Part shown: one piece after another, positions 54,554 to 63,787 of the stretch | Position numbering within the stretch: the first letter of the stretch is position 1 | Layout: each line of letters starts with the position of its first letter | From: Rhizobium binae | GTDB taxonomy: Bacteria > Pseudomonadota > Alphaproteobacteria > Rhizobiales > Rhizobiaceae | Assembly (NCBI RefSeq): GCF_017357225.1 | Contig: NZ_CP071606.1 | Span: forward strand, 372,001 to 436,000 | DNA: 64,000 nt | Reading direction: 5' to 3' | Translations under genes and position numbers: made by a program | The notes under the pieces: generated by a model | Seen by the model: the letters and a program-made list of their open reading frames with translations, nothing else | Told to the model about the DNA's origin: nothing | Database searches by the model: none

Positions 54554-55480
54554 CTATCCCAGCCTTGAGCCGTTGGCCGTGAGATAGACAGCGTAGAGCG
54601 AAGTGGTTGCGGTGATGAAGAGGCGGTTTCGTTTCTCGCTGCCGAAAGCGACATTGGAGACGATCTCGGGAATATGGATCTTGCCGAGCAGTGTGCCATC
54701 TGGGTCATAGCAGTGCACACCGTCGCCAGCGCTCGTCCAGATCCTTCCCTTCCGGTCGACGCGAAAACCATCGAAAAAGCCAGCGGTGCATTCGGCAAAA
54801 ATGCCGAGGTCGCTGAGCTTGCCAGTATCGCACACGGCGAGCTTTCTGATATGGCGCGGACCGCCGGACAGGTGCGATGCCCCGGTATCGGCGATATAAA
54901 GAACCGTTTCGTCGGGGGAGAAAGCCAGCCCGTTCGGCTTGACGAAATCCGAGGTCATCTGATCGGTGGCGCCTGTTGCCGGATCGTGCCGGTAGACGTG
55001 GCATCCGCCGATTTCCTCCTCGCCGTAATCACCCTCATAGTCGTGGAGGATGCCGTAGCTAGGGTCGGTGAACCAGACGGTGCCGTCGGACTTCACGGTG
55101 ACGTCGTTCGGCGAATTGAGCCTTTTGCCCGCAATGCGGTCGGCCAGCACGCTGATCCCGCCGTCGAAATCCGTTCGCGTGACGCGGCGCGCCAGATGCT
55201 CACAGGTGATCAGCCGCCCCTGGTTGTCGACGGTGTTGCCGTTCGAATTGTTGCTGGGCGAGCGGAAGACCGATGTCTGCCCGCTGGTGTCGTCGTAGCG
55301 CATCATGCGATTGTTGGGGATATCGGAGAAAACCAGATAACGGCCGGCGGCAAACCAGGCCGGTCCCTCCAGCCAGCGGCCGCCCGTCCAAAGCCGCTCG
55401 ACGCGGGCATGGCCGACGAAGCAGCTTTCAAAGCGCGGGTCGAGAACTTCAAAACCCGTACCCTCGATTTCCCCGAACAT
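54554..55480 (-). CDS. SMP-30/gluconolactonase-family lactonase
   Basis: A 308-residue beta-propeller lactonase. Metal-binding and catalytic regions are recognisable: LEGPAWF near the start (Glu), LNSPNDVTVKSDGTVWFTDPSYG (Asn) and KPNGLAFSPDETVLYIADTG (Asp). No signal peptide, so it is probably cytosolic. It would open a gluconolactone or related aldonolactone. GAGGGGAGC lies upstream of the ATG. It is divergent from the LacI regulator gene; two degenerate operator-like sequences lie in the gap. Role in the gluconate/idonate pathway is supported by neighbours. Confidence 0.92.
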   Translation of the reverse strand: MFGEIEGTGFEVLDPRFESCFVGHARVERLWTGGRWLEGPAWFAAGRYLVFSDIPNNRMMRYDDTSGQTSVFRSPSNNSNGNTVDNQGRLITCEHLARRVTRTDFDGGISVLADRIAGKRLNSPNDVTVKSDGTVWFTDPSYGILHDYEGDYGEEEIGGCHVYRHDPATGATDQMTSDFVKPNGLAFSPDETVLYIADTGASHLSGGPRHIRKLAVCDTGKLSDLGIFAECTAGFFDGFRVDRKGRIWTSAGDGVHCYDPDGTLLGKIHIPEIVSNVAFGSEKRNRLFITATTSLYAVYLTANGSRLG

Positions 55481-55500
55481 GATGCTCCCCTCGTGTCAAA

Positions 55501-55516
55501 TTGTTAGCGATATCAT
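55501..55516. promoter_or_regulatory. Degenerate GntR/IdnR-like operator near SMP-30 gene
   Basis: TTGTTAGCGATATCAT matches ATGTTATCGATAACAT at 13 of 16 positions and begins 21 bases upstream of the SMP-30 ATG, a position where a repressor would block transcription. Confidence 0.55.
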
Positions 55517-55595
55517 TCTGCCCGGTTTCGCGGACTTCGTACAGAGGACGACGGACTGTGGAACGCTGCATTCCTGCAATAATATCGATTGTGCG

Positions 55596-55611
55596 ATGAT
55601 AGCGATAACTT
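55596..55611. promoter_or_regulatory. Degenerate GntR/IdnR-like operator near LacI gene
   Basis: ATGATAGCGATAACTT matches ATGTTATCGATAACAT at 13 of 16 positions, 50 bases upstream of the LacI GTG start; probably an autoregulatory site. Confidence 0.55.
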
Positions 55612-55660
55612 TATCGTGTGCTCAACTGCCAGCTCGGAAGCTGTTTGGGGGCGGAGACAA

Positions 55661-56731
55661 GTGAAAAACGAGGATGAGCCAAAAGACAAGCGCCTCAAAG
55701 GAGGAGACGCCCAAAAGCTGACGATGGCTGAGGTCGCCAAATATGTCGGCGTATCGGCCATGACCGTTTCGCGCGCCTTTCGCCAGGATGCAAGCGTTTC
55801 CGAAGAGACGCGCAAGCGCATCATGGAGGCGGTCGATGCGCTTGGCTACGTACTCGACCTTTCCGCCGGCAGTCTCTCGTCGCGGCGCAGCGGCTTCATC
55901 GTGGCGCTGGTGCCCTCCATCAACAATTCGAATTTTTCCGACACTGCACGCGGCATCACCGATGCCCTGGAAAATACCGGCCTCCAGCTTCTTCTCGGCT
56001 ATACCGATTATTCCGCCGAAAAAGAGGAAAAGCTGATCGAGGCGATGCTGCGCCGGCGCCCCGAGGGCATTATCCTGACAGGCGGTTCGCACACCGCCCG
56101 GGCGCGGCGCATGCTGGATAAGGCCGGCATTCCGGTGGTTGAAACCTGGGAAATTCCAGAAGAACCGATCAATCACGTCGTCGGCTTTTCCAACAGCGAG
56201 GCGATGTCGCTGCTGGTGCGGACGCTTGCGAGCCAGGGCTATCGCAGGTTCGGTTATATCGGCGGTACGACAGCGCGCGATACGCGCGGCAGCCAGCGGC
56301 GAAGCGGTTTCCTGAAGACTGTCGAAGAACTCGGCCTGGGACCGGGCAGGGCGATTTCCTTCGGTGTGCCGCCGATTACCATGGAACAGGGCGGCCAGGC
56401 GGTCGTCAGCCTCCTGGAGCGCTGGCCCGACACGGAGGTCGTGCTCTGCGTTTCCGACCTTTCCGCCTTCGGCGCGATCATGGAGTGCAAGCGCAGGGGG
56501 ATGCGCGTGCCTGAAGATATCGCCATTGCCGGCTTCGGCGATTACGAGATCTCGTCGATCTGTCATCCCAGCATCACCACGATCAATGTCGACTGTTACG
56601 GCATCGGCCGCCAGGCAGCCGTCCGCCTGCTGGATGCCCTGCAGGCGGACAGCGAGGCGACCGGGGACGAGATCACATTGACCAGCTACAGGGTCGTCCT
56701 GCGCGAAAGCACGGATCGCCGCGCCCGATAA
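55661..56731 (+). CDS. LacI-family regulator, GntR/IdnR-like, of the aldonate cluster
   Basis: A 356-residue LacI-family protein with the helix-turn-helix LTMAEVAKYVGVSAMTVSRAFRQ and an effector domain typical of gluconate regulators (ending GFGDYEISSICHPSITTINVDCYGIGRQAAVRLLD). The GTG at 55661 follows GGCGGAG. Its likely operator, ATGTTATCGATAACAT, resembles the known GntR/IdnR site ATGTTACCGGTAACAT-like pattern and occurs perfectly at two promoters of this cluster (58759 and 61128). Probable ligand: gluconate, 6-phosphogluconate, idonate or 5-ketogluconate. Confidence 0.92.
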   Translation: MKNEDEPKDKRLKGGDAQKLTMAEVAKYVGVSAMTVSRAFRQDASVSEETRKRIMEAVDALGYVLDLSAGSLSSRRSGFIVALVPSINNSNFSDTARGITDALENTGLQLLLGYTDYSAEKEEKLIEAMLRRRPEGIILTGGSHTARARRMLDKAGIPVVETWEIPEEPINHVVGFSNSEAMSLLVRTLASQGYRRFGYIGGTTARDTRGSQRRSGFLKTVEELGLGPGRAISFGVPPITMEQGGQAVVSLLERWPDTEVVLCVSDLSAFGAIMECKRRGMRVPEDIAIAGFGDYEISSICHPSITTINVDCYGIGRQAAVRLLDALQADSEATGDEITLTSYRVVLRESTDRRAR

Positions 56732-56743
56732 TGAGAGCCGATC

Positions 56744-57775
56744 TCAGAAGGCGATCTGGACTTTCATCGACTTGCTGCGGTCGCTCGCCAATTCGAAGGC
56801 GGCGACGGCCTCATCGATCTTGAAGACCCCTGTGAGCAGCGGCTTCAAATCGACGCGGCGCGCGTTGATCAGCTCGACGGCCAGCGCAAATTCCTCGTGA
56901 AAGCGGAATGTTCCGCGCATCTCGATTTCCTTGGCGACGATCATATTCTGCGGGATGGAGACATCACCGCCGAGGCCGAGCTGCACGAGAACGGCACGGG
57001 GCTTCAGCGCCTCCAGGCCGGCGCGCACCGCCCGCTCATTGCCCGATGCTTCGAACATGACGTCGAAATATCCCTTGTCGGCGCCGTAGGCGGCCAGGTC
57101 GGCGGCATGCGTGGCAACATTGATCGTTCGATCCGCGCCGCTGGTGCGGGCGATCGCCAGAACGCTGTCGGTCACATCAGTCGCGACGATTTCGCGGGCG
57201 CCGAGAACCCGCGCCGCAACGATCGCCAGCATGCCGATCGGGCCGCAGCCGGTGACGAGAACCCGTTTGCCCAGCAGCGATCCGGCGCGGCTGGCGGCAT
57301 GCAGCGTCACGGCAAAGGGTTCGGCGAAGGCCGCCTCGTGAATGGAGATGCCGTCGGCAACCCTGTGGCATTGCCAGCGCTCCGCTACCAGCCGCTGGCG
57401 AAAGCCGCCCTGAATATGCGGCATCGGCATGGCGCTGCCGTAAAACCGCATGTTGAGGCAGTGGTTCTGCTGTCCCTTCAGGCAATATTGACAACGATTG
57501 CACGGCCGGCTCGGGGACACCGCAACCCGGTCGCCGACGGCAAGATCGCTCACACCGGCGCCGAGCGCCTTGACCGTGCCGGCGATTTCGTGGCCGAGGA
57601 TCATCGGCTCGCGCAGACGCACGGTGCCGAAGCCGCCATGATTGTAATAATGCAGGTCGGAGCCGCAAATGCCGCCGGCTTCGATGGCGATTTCCACCTG
57701 CCCCTCCCCCGCAACCTCGGGCTCGCGCTCCTCGATCCTGAGATCCTTGGCGGCATGAATGACGATGGCTTTCAT
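56744..57775 (-). CDS. idnD: L-idonate 5-dehydrogenase
   Basis: A 343-residue zinc-dependent medium-chain dehydrogenase converting L-idonate to 5-ketogluconate. Signatures: GICGSDLHYYNHGGFGTVRLREP-type opening (with the catalytic Cys), GHEIAG, four structural Cys in CNRCQYCLKGQQNHC, and the NAD motif GCGPIGMLAI. The HYYNHGGFG stretch is characteristic of IdnD. It lies ten bases downstream of the hydroxyacid dehydrogenase gene on the same strand, and ends 12 bases from the regulator stop. Confidence 0.92.
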   Translation of the reverse strand: MKAIVIHAAKDLRIEEREPEVAGEGQVEIAIEAGGICGSDLHYYNHGGFGTVRLREPMILGHEIAGTVKALGAGVSDLAVGDRVAVSPSRPCNRCQYCLKGQQNHCLNMRFYGSAMPMPHIQGGFRQRLVAERWQCHRVADGISIHEAAFAEPFAVTLHAASRAGSLLGKRVLVTGCGPIGMLAIVAARVLGAREIVATDVTDSVLAIARTSGADRTINVATHAADLAAYGADKGYFDVMFEASGNERAVRAGLEALKPRAVLVQLGLGGDVSIPQNMIVAKEIEMRGTFRFHEEFALAVELINARRVDLKPLLTGVFKIDEAVAAFELASDRSKSMKVQIAF

Positions 57776-57785
57776 AGCGAAACTC

Positions 57786-58727
57786 TCACACGACGGGGGT
57801 TGTAAGCGGGTTGCCGGCAAAATGCGCAGCGAGGTTGTCTCTGACCAGCTGGCCCATGGCCTTGCGGGTTTCGACGGTACCGGAGCCATGATGGGGCTGC
57901 AACACCACGTTCTGCAGCGTCAGGAAACGCGCATCGATCTTCGGTTCGTTGAGGAACACGTCGAGGCCGGCAGCCTGGATGGTGCCGTTCTCAAGGGCAG
58001 CGATCAGCGCCTCTTCATCGACCGTCGTCCCGCGCGAAACATTGATCAGCATGCCGTTGGGACCGAGGGCTTTCAGCACCTCGGCGTCGATGATCTTCAT
58101 CGTCGCCTGTCCGCCGGGGACGATGACGATCAGAAAATCGGCCCAATCGGCAAGCGCCACCAGGTCCGGCTGGTAGGCATAGGCGACATCCGCGTGTTCA
58201 TTGCGGGCGAAATAGGCGATGTCGCAGCCGAAGGCGGCAGCCCGCCTGGCGATCGCCTTGCCGATCCGCCCCATGCCGGCCAGTCCCACCTTCTTGCCGG
58301 AGACCCGCGTCACCAGCGGCATGGCGACATTGCCCCACTGGCCGGCGCGGACGAAGACATCGGCCTGCGGAATCTGCCGCGCCGTGGCAAGCAACAGTCC
58401 GATGGCGATATCGGCGACGTCCTCGGTCAGCACGTCGGGGGTATTGGTGACGCGAATGCCGTTGGCGCGGGCATAGGCGAGGTCGATGGCGTCGGTGCCA
58501 ACCCCATAGCAGGAGACGATCTCGAGCTTCGGCAACTGCTTCATCAGCTCGGCGGACGCGCCGATTTCACCGCGCGTCGCGATGGCGCGAACATCTTTGC
58601 CGACCCTTGTGATCAGTTCCTGCCGGTCTGTCGCTTCCCACAGGCGGTGAACACGATATTTCGCCTCCAGATCGACCATATCCCATTCCGGATAGGCTCC
58701 GGTCATCAAGATCTCTGCCTCAGGCAT
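57786..58727 (-). CDS. D-isomer-specific 2-hydroxyacid dehydrogenase, probably 2-ketogluconate/hydroxypyruvate reductase
   Basis: A 313-residue NAD(P)-dependent dehydrogenase with the Rossmann motif GLAGMGRIGKAIARRAAAFG and the catalytic Arg (INVSRGTTVDEEAL), Glu and His (QPHHGSGTVET). GGAGACGGA precedes the ATG at 58727; the ATG at 58745 has no ribosome-binding site. Family members reduce glyoxylate, hydroxypyruvate or 2-ketogluconate; the last fits the cluster. A perfect operator lies 32 bases upstream. Confidence 0.9.
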   Translation of the reverse strand: MPEAEILMTGAYPEWDMVDLEAKYRVHRLWEATDRQELITRVGKDVRAIATRGEIGASAELMKQLPKLEIVSCYGVGTDAIDLAYARANGIRVTNTPDVLTEDVADIAIGLLLATARQIPQADVFVRAGQWGNVAMPLVTRVSGKKVGLAGMGRIGKAIARRAAAFGCDIAYFARNEHADVAYAYQPDLVALADWADFLIVIVPGGQATMKIIDAEVLKALGPNGMLINVSRGTTVDEEALIAALENGTIQAAGLDVFLNEPKIDARFLTLQNVVLQPHHGSGTVETRKAMGQLVRDNLAAHFAGNPLTTPVV

Positions 58728-58758
58728 TCCGTCTCCGTCCCGCATTTTGATAGTTGAT

Positions 58759-58776
58759 TATGTTATCGATAACATA
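58759..58776. promoter_or_regulatory. GntR/IdnR-like operator, perfect 18-bp palindrome
   Basis: TATGTTATCGATAACATA is a perfect palindrome in the gap between the hydroxyacid dehydrogenase (minus) and gluconate 5-dehydrogenase (plus), and could control both divergent transcripts. Confidence 0.85.
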
Positions 58777-58862
58777 TAATCCGGACAAGCGATGTCAAGT
58801 GAGTTTCACCTGAAGTGGCGGTATAAGCCGTCATTCGCAGCGACACCGGAGGAGTTATTTGC

Positions 58863-59627
58863 ATGAAGAACCTGTTTGATCTGACCGGACGGCTTGCCCT
58901 GATTACCGGCTCGAGCCAGGGCATCGGGTATGCGCTGGCCGAGGGCCTGGCGCAGCATGGCGCCGAGGTCGTCATCAACGGCCGCACGCCAGAAAGCGTC
59001 AAACGGGCCGTCGAGAGCCTCAAGGCTCAAGGCCTGTCTGCCCATGCGGCCATCTTCGATGTGACCAGCAAGGACGCCGCCAAACAGGGTATCGATGCGA
59101 TCGAGGCCGATATCGGGCCGCTCGACATCCTGATCAACAATGCCGGCATGCAGTTTCGCACGCCGCTGGAAGACTTTCCGGCGGACAAATGGGAACTGCT
59201 GCTGACCACCAATATTTCGAGCGTGTTTTACGTCGGCCAGGCGGTCGCCAAAGCCATGATCGCCCGCGGTCAGGGCAAGATCATCAACATTGCCTCGGTG
59301 CAGAGCGAACTCGCCCGCCCCGGCATCGCGCCTTATACGGCAACCAAGGGCGCAGTGCGCAACCTGACGCGCGGCATGTGCGCCGACTGGGCCAAGTACG
59401 GTCTGCAGATCAACGCGATCGCGCCCGGCTATTTCAAGACGCCGCTGAACCAGGCGCTTGTCGACAATCCCGAATTCTCGTGCTGGCTGGAGAAGCGGAC
59501 GCCGGCCGGACGCTGGGGCAATGTCGAGGAACTGGTGGGTGCCGCCGTTTTCCTCTCGGGCAGCGGCTCGTCTTTCATCAACGGCCACACGCTTTATGTC
59601 GATGGCGGCATCACCACCTGCCTCTGA
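58863..59627 (+). CDS. idnO: Gluconate 5-dehydrogenase (SDR family)
   Basis: A 254-residue short-chain dehydrogenase with the NAD motif TGSSQGIGYALAE, NNAG, catalytic Ser (IASVQSE) and YTATK. The region VINGRTPESVKRAV and the C-terminal NGHTLYVDGGI match the Gno/IdnO group, which interconverts 5-ketogluconate and D-gluconate. GGAGGAG lies upstream of the ATG. It follows the operator at 58759 and is coupled to gluconokinase, 13 bases downstream. Confidence 0.92.
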   Translation: MKNLFDLTGRLALITGSSQGIGYALAEGLAQHGAEVVINGRTPESVKRAVESLKAQGLSAHAAIFDVTSKDAAKQGIDAIEADIGPLDILINNAGMQFRTPLEDFPADKWELLLTTNISSVFYVGQAVAKAMIARGQGKIINIASVQSELARPGIAPYTATKGAVRNLTRGMCADWAKYGLQINAIAPGYFKTPLNQALVDNPEFSCWLEKRTPAGRWGNVEELVGAAVFLSGSGSSFINGHTLYVDGGITTCL

Positions 59628-59640
59628 CAGAGACGCGACG

Positions 59641-60195
59641 ATGGAGCTCGAGAAACAAGCGCCGCTTCCGGCCGTCGTGGTCATGGGCGTGAGTGGCTGC
59701 GGCAAATCCTCGGTTGGAGCGGGCGTCGCCGCGCGAAACGGCGTGCGGTTTGTGGAGGGCGACCAACTCCATCCGACGCGAAACGTCGAGAAGATGGCGC
59801 AGGGTATGCCGCTCACCGACGATGACCGGCTGCCCTGGCTCGACCGGATCGGCGAGGAAATAAAGACCGCACAAAAGGCGTCGCAGGGTCTGGTGATTTC
59901 CTGCTCGGCGCTGAAGCGCAGCTATCGTGACCGGTTGAGACAGGCGGCGGGCGGGCGCCTGACCTTTGTTTTCCTGGAGGGCTCGCGCGACCTGCTGCTG
60001 TCGCGGATGCAGGCCCGACAGGGCCACTTCATGCCGGCGTCGCTGCTCGACAGCCAGATGCAGACGCTCGAGCCGCCGACCGGTGAAGCCGGTGTGGTCA
60101 CGGTGGCGATCGATATGGGTTTGGATGATATGGTCGCGCTGGCCTGTGAGGGGCTGAAGAGCGCGGCCATCAAGGGAGGGTTTGATGCAGGATGA
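59641..60195 (+). CDS. gntK: Gluconokinase
   Basis: A 184-residue kinase of the GntK/IdnK family with the P-loop GVSGCGKSSVG, EGDQLHP and CSALKRSYRDRLR, the family hallmarks. It phosphorylates gluconate to 6-phosphogluconate, for the Entner-Doudoroff or pentose phosphate route. An open frame exists upstream, but the ATG at 59641 and the typical start VVVMGVSGCGKS support this start. It overlaps the next gene by 11 bases. Confidence 0.93.
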   Translation: MELEKQAPLPAVVVMGVSGCGKSSVGAGVAARNGVRFVEGDQLHPTRNVEKMAQGMPLTDDDRLPWLDRIGEEIKTAQKASQGLVISCSALKRSYRDRLRQAAGGRLTFVFLEGSRDLLLSRMQARQGHFMPASLLDSQMQTLEPPTGEAGVVTVAIDMGLDDMVALACEGLKSAAIKGGFDAG

Positions 60196-61078
60196 TTATA
60201 GAGCAGACGTCGCCGTCATCGGCGCCGGCATCATGGGAACGGCGATCGTCACGCGACTGATCGAGACCGGCCACAAAGTATCGGTCTTCGATCTCGATGC
60301 CGAAAAGGTCGCGGCATTGGTGGACAAGGGCGCGCATGCGGCGAGCTCTGTCGCGGGTGCCGTCTCGGCCTCGGAATTCTGCATTCTCAGCCTCAATCAC
60401 GCCAACATCGTGCGCGCCGTCGTCTTCGGTGAGAACGGGGTCGCGGCGGCGGCCAGCGTAGACAAGTTGCTGATCGACATGTCCTCCATTGACCCCGCCG
60501 AGACGGCCGACATGGCGAAGCGGCTGCGTACGGAAACGGGCATGGCATGGGTCGATTGCCCGCTTTCCGGCGGTGTGCCCGGCGCGCTCGGCGGCAAATT
60601 GACGATCATGGCCGGCGGCAGCCCCGAGGATTTCGAGCGGGCGCGGGTGGTGATGCGGCATCTTGCCGCCAATTACACGCTGATGGGCGCCTCCGGCGCC
60701 GGGCAGACCACCAAGCTGATCAATCAGCTGTTTTGCGCGGTGCTGTTCCAGGCGGTTGCCGAAGCCGTCAAGCTCGCCGAAGCCGGCGCTGTCGATCCCG
60801 CCGCAATTCCGGCAGCCCTTGCCGGCGGCAGGGCGGACAGCCGGATATTGCAGGAATTCATGGCGAAATTCGCCGCCCGGGATTTCTCGCCGACAGGCCG
60901 GATCGACAATATGCTGAAGGACCTGGATTCGCTCCAGGCCTTTGCGCTGAAGACCAAGACGCCGTTGCCGATGACCGGTGCGGTGGTGGAGATCCACCGC
61001 CTGCTCTGCGCCGCCGGCCTGGGGCCGAAGGACTCGGCCGAGATGATGCGCCTTCTCGATGGATTGCCGGCCGACTGA
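60185..61078 (+). CDS. HIBADH-family NAD(P)-dependent dehydrogenase
   Basis: A 297-residue beta-hydroxyacid dehydrogenase with the dinucleotide motif VIGAGIMGTAIVTRL, DCPLSGGVPGA (substrate loop) and the catalytic Lys in GQTTKLINQ. GGGAGGG is about five bases before the ATG at 60185; a TTG just upstream is less likely. Family members include 3-hydroxyisobutyrate, tartronate semialdehyde and L-threonate dehydrogenases; the exact substrate is open. It is the third gene of the gluconate operon. Confidence 0.9.
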   Translation: MQDDYRADVAVIGAGIMGTAIVTRLIETGHKVSVFDLDAEKVAALVDKGAHAASSVAGAVSASEFCILSLNHANIVRAVVFGENGVAAAASVDKLLIDMSSIDPAETADMAKRLRTETGMAWVDCPLSGGVPGALGGKLTIMAGGSPEDFERARVVMRHLAANYTLMGASGAGQTTKLINQLFCAVLFQAVAEAVKLAEAGAVDPAAIPAALAGGRADSRILQEFMAKFAARDFSPTGRIDNMLKDLDSLQAFALKTKTPLPMTGAVVEIHRLLCAAGLGPKDSAEMMRLLDGLPAD

Positions 61079-61127
61079 CTCTTCGACGGCGTTTGGAGAT
61101 TGTCACTTTACGCTTGACTACCGACGA

Positions 61128-61143
61128 ATGTTATCGATAACAT
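61128..61143. promoter_or_regulatory. GntR/IdnR-like operator, perfect 16-bp palindrome
   Basis: ATGTTATCGATAACAT lies 40 bases before the GTG of the ABC ATPase gene, so the importer can be controlled separately from the preceding catabolic operon by the same LacI regulator. Confidence 0.85.
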
Positions 61144-61182
61144 CGTTTCGTGAGGATAGCTGCAGCTTTGGGAGGAGCCACA

Positions 61183-62679
61183 GTGGAAGCCAAGAGACTG
61201 CTGGAGTTCCAATCGATCACCAAGAGCTTCGGCGGCACGCAGGCGCTGCGTGACGTATCGATCGATCTGCGCGAGGGCGAGATCCTGGCACTGCTGGGCG
61301 AAAACGGCGCCGGGAAATCGACGCTGATCAAGACGCTTGCCGGCATCTACAAGCCGGATAATGGCGACATCCTCTTTCGTGGCCAGAGCTACCATCATCG
61401 CCCGCCGAAACCGAACGAGCGGCAGCCGGTCGCCTTCATCCATCAGGATCTCGGTCTGATCGAGTGGATGACGGTCGGCGAGAATATGGGTCTGTCGCAG
61501 GGCTTCTCAATGCGCAGCGGCCTGATCGACTGGGGAAGGACGCAGGCGCGCGCCCGGGAGGCCTTGAAGCTGGTCGGCTGCGATTTCGATCCGACGACGC
61601 GGGTCTCGGCCCTGTCGCGCACCGAAAAATCGCTCGTCGCCATTGCCCGCGCGCTCGCCGTCGAAGCCGATGTTCTCGTGCTCGACGAGCCGACCGCAAG
61701 CCTTCCCGCCGACGAAGTCGATCGGCTGTTCAACGCGATCCGCCCGCTGAAGGAGCGCGGCGTCGGGATGATCTACGTCTCGCACAGGCTCGACGAGATC
61801 TTCCGCATTGCCGATCGTGTCGCCGTCCTACGCGACGGATGCATGGTCGGGCAGAAGCCCGTCAGCGAGACCACGCCCGACGAACTGGTGACGATGATCA
61901 TCGGCCGCAGCGGCGACAGCCTGTTTTCGAAGGCGGAGATCAAGCCCGGCAAGGCGATCGTCCAGGTCCGCGACCTCGTCTGCGCCGGCACGAGCCCGAT
62001 CTCCTTCGATATCCGTCAGGGCGAGTTGCTGGGCCTCGCCGGATTGCGCGGCGCCGGCCAGGAGCGGATCGGCCGGGCGCTGTTCGGCTGCGAACCGTTC
62101 AACGGTTCGGTTCTGCTGCATGAGCGGGCGCCAGACCTTTCCAGCCCGCGGCAGGCCATGGCCTCGGGCATTGGTCTGATCGCCCGTGACCGGACCGAGG
62201 AATCCGTCGCACTGTCGCTGTCCATCCGCGAAAACACCTACCTCAATCCGGGCGCCGTCGGCCGCGGGCTTTTCTCCTTCCTGTCGCCGCGCCGCGAAGC
62301 CGATCTCGCCCATGCGATCGGACGTTCCGTCGGCCTCAGGCCGAACGATCCGGATCTGCCGGCGGAAGCGCTGTCGGGCGGCAATCAGCAGAAGGTGGTC
62401 GTCGGACGCTGGCTGGCGACCGGCCGCAAGCTCTTGGTCGCCGAAGACCCGACCGCGGGCGTCGACATCGGCGCGCGTGCCGAAATCTACCGCCTGATCA
62501 CCCAGGCGCTGGAGGCGGGTCTCGCGGTCGTCGTGGTCTCGACGGATTTCGAGGAAATCGCCCATATCTGCCACCGCGCGCTGGTTTTCTCGCGCGGCAA
62601 AATCGTCAGCGAACTGAGTGGAAGCGCTCTGACGACGGAGGCGGTCATCACGGCCGCCTCTGCGTCGGAAGCGGCTTGA
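61183..62679 (+). CDS. Sugar ABC transporter ATPase, RbsA type (two domains)
   Basis: A 498-residue protein with two ATPase domains: the first has Walker A GENGAGKST, a degenerate signature (SRTEKS instead of SGGxx) and Walker B VLVLDEPTASL. The second has a degenerate Walker A (GLRGAGQER) but an intact signature LSGGNQQKV and VAEDPTAGVD. One good and one degenerate half each is usual for RbsA-like proteins. The GTG at 61183 follows GGGAGGAG. An in-frame GTG at 61150 lacks this. It forms an operon with permease and binding protein. Confidence 0.92.
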   Translation: MEAKRLLEFQSITKSFGGTQALRDVSIDLREGEILALLGENGAGKSTLIKTLAGIYKPDNGDILFRGQSYHHRPPKPNERQPVAFIHQDLGLIEWMTVGENMGLSQGFSMRSGLIDWGRTQARAREALKLVGCDFDPTTRVSALSRTEKSLVAIARALAVEADVLVLDEPTASLPADEVDRLFNAIRPLKERGVGMIYVSHRLDEIFRIADRVAVLRDGCMVGQKPVSETTPDELVTMIIGRSGDSLFSKAEIKPGKAIVQVRDLVCAGTSPISFDIRQGELLGLAGLRGAGQERIGRALFGCEPFNGSVLLHERAPDLSSPRQAMASGIGLIARDRTEESVALSLSIRENTYLNPGAVGRGLFSFLSPRREADLAHAIGRSVGLRPNDPDLPAEALSGGNQQKVVVGRWLATGRKLLVAEDPTAGVDIGARAEIYRLITQALEAGLAVVVVSTDFEEIAHICHRALVFSRGKIVSELSGSALTTEAVITAASASEAA

Positions 62680-62697
62680 GCCATCGGGAGAACAGCC

Positions 62698-63738
62698 ATG
62701 CAATCCATTGAATCCACCGCGCTGGAGCCGACCAAGAGCGAAATGGCCGGCCTGTCCACCGGCCAGAAGATCGGACGCCTGATCCCGGTCTACGGGCTGG
62801 TCATCCTGACCGTTGGCCTGATCGTGCTCTTCTCGATCCTCCTGCCCGATACGTTCCCGACCGTGCTGAATGTTCGCTCGATCGTCTCCGACAAAGCGAT
62901 CATCGCGCTTCTGTCGCTCGCCGCGATGATCCCGATGGCAGCGGGCCGCATCGACCTGACCGTCGGTTACGGCATCGTGCTCTGGCACATTCTCGCCATC
63001 AGCCTTCAGACGGTCTACGGCCTGCCCTGGCCGGTCGCGGTCGTCATCGTTCTCGCACTCGGCGTCCTCACGGGCTTCATCAACGGCCTGCTGGTCGAAG
63101 TCGCCAAGATCGACAGCTTCATCGCCACGCTCGGCACCGGAACCGTCCTCTACGCGCTTGCCCTTTGGCACACCGGCGGGCGGCAGGTGGTCGGCGTGTT
63201 GCCGGATGGTTTCTACGCGTTGAACGGCACCATGCTGTTCGGCCTGCCGATCACCGGCTTCTACGTGCTCCTGATCGCGATCTGCATGTGGGTCGTGCTC
63301 GAATACCTGCCGATCGGCCGTTACCTCTACGCCATCGGCGCCAATCCCAAGGCCGCCGCCCTCAACGGCATTCCGGTCCGCAAATTCGTGATCGGCGCCT
63401 TCGTCACATCAGGCCTCATGGCGGCCCTGACCGGCGTGCTTCTCGCCTCGAAGCTGCGCATCGGCCAGGCGAGCGTCGGCCTCGAATATCTGCTGCCGGC
63501 GCTGGTCGGCGCATTCCTGGGATCGACGACGATTAAGCCGGGCCGGGTGAACGTCTGGGGCACTCTGATCGGCGTCATCATCCTGGCGGTCGGGATTTCA
63601 GGAATTCAGCAATTCGGCGGGTCGTTCTTCGTCGAACCGCTGTTCAACGGCGTGACCCTGCTGATTGCCATCGGCATTGCAGGTTACGCCCAGCGCAAGC
63701 GCGGGGCTGTGAGGAGGATCACGCCCGCATCCAAATGA
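62698..63738 (+). CDS. Sugar ABC transporter permease, RbsC type
   Basis: A 346-residue permease with about nine to ten hydrophobic helices and the family regions AAMIPMAAGRIDLTVGYGIVLW, ATLGTGTVLYALA and GRYLYAIGANPKAAALNGIPV. It forms the channel with the RbsA-type ATPase, starting 18 bases after it. Confidence 0.93.
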   Translation: MQSIESTALEPTKSEMAGLSTGQKIGRLIPVYGLVILTVGLIVLFSILLPDTFPTVLNVRSIVSDKAIIALLSLAAMIPMAAGRIDLTVGYGIVLWHILAISLQTVYGLPWPVAVVIVLALGVLTGFINGLLVEVAKIDSFIATLGTGTVLYALALWHTGGRQVVGVLPDGFYALNGTMLFGLPITGFYVLLIAICMWVVLEYLPIGRYLYAIGANPKAAALNGIPVRKFVIGAFVTSGLMAALTGVLLASKLRIGQASVGLEYLLPALVGAFLGSTTIKPGRVNVWGTLIGVIILAVGISGIQQFGGSFFVEPLFNGVTLLIAIGIAGYAQRKRGAVRRITPASK

Positions 63739-63740
63739 GG

Positions 63741-63758
63741 ATGCCGGCTCACCGGCAT
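63741..63758 (+). other. Stem-loop between permease and binding-protein genes
   Basis: ATGCCGG-CTCA-CCGGCAT forms a perfect 7-bp stem with a four-base loop. No T-tract follows, so it is not a standard terminator; it may mark a processing site upstream of the binding-protein gene. Confidence 0.5.
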
Positions 63759-63787
63759 TCATAACAAACAATATGGAGGAGTGAACA

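Noticed and set aside
61828..63171. Minus-strand open frame of 447 codons across the ATPase and permease genes
   Set aside because: It crosses the boundary of two clear plus-strand genes and has antisense-type composition.
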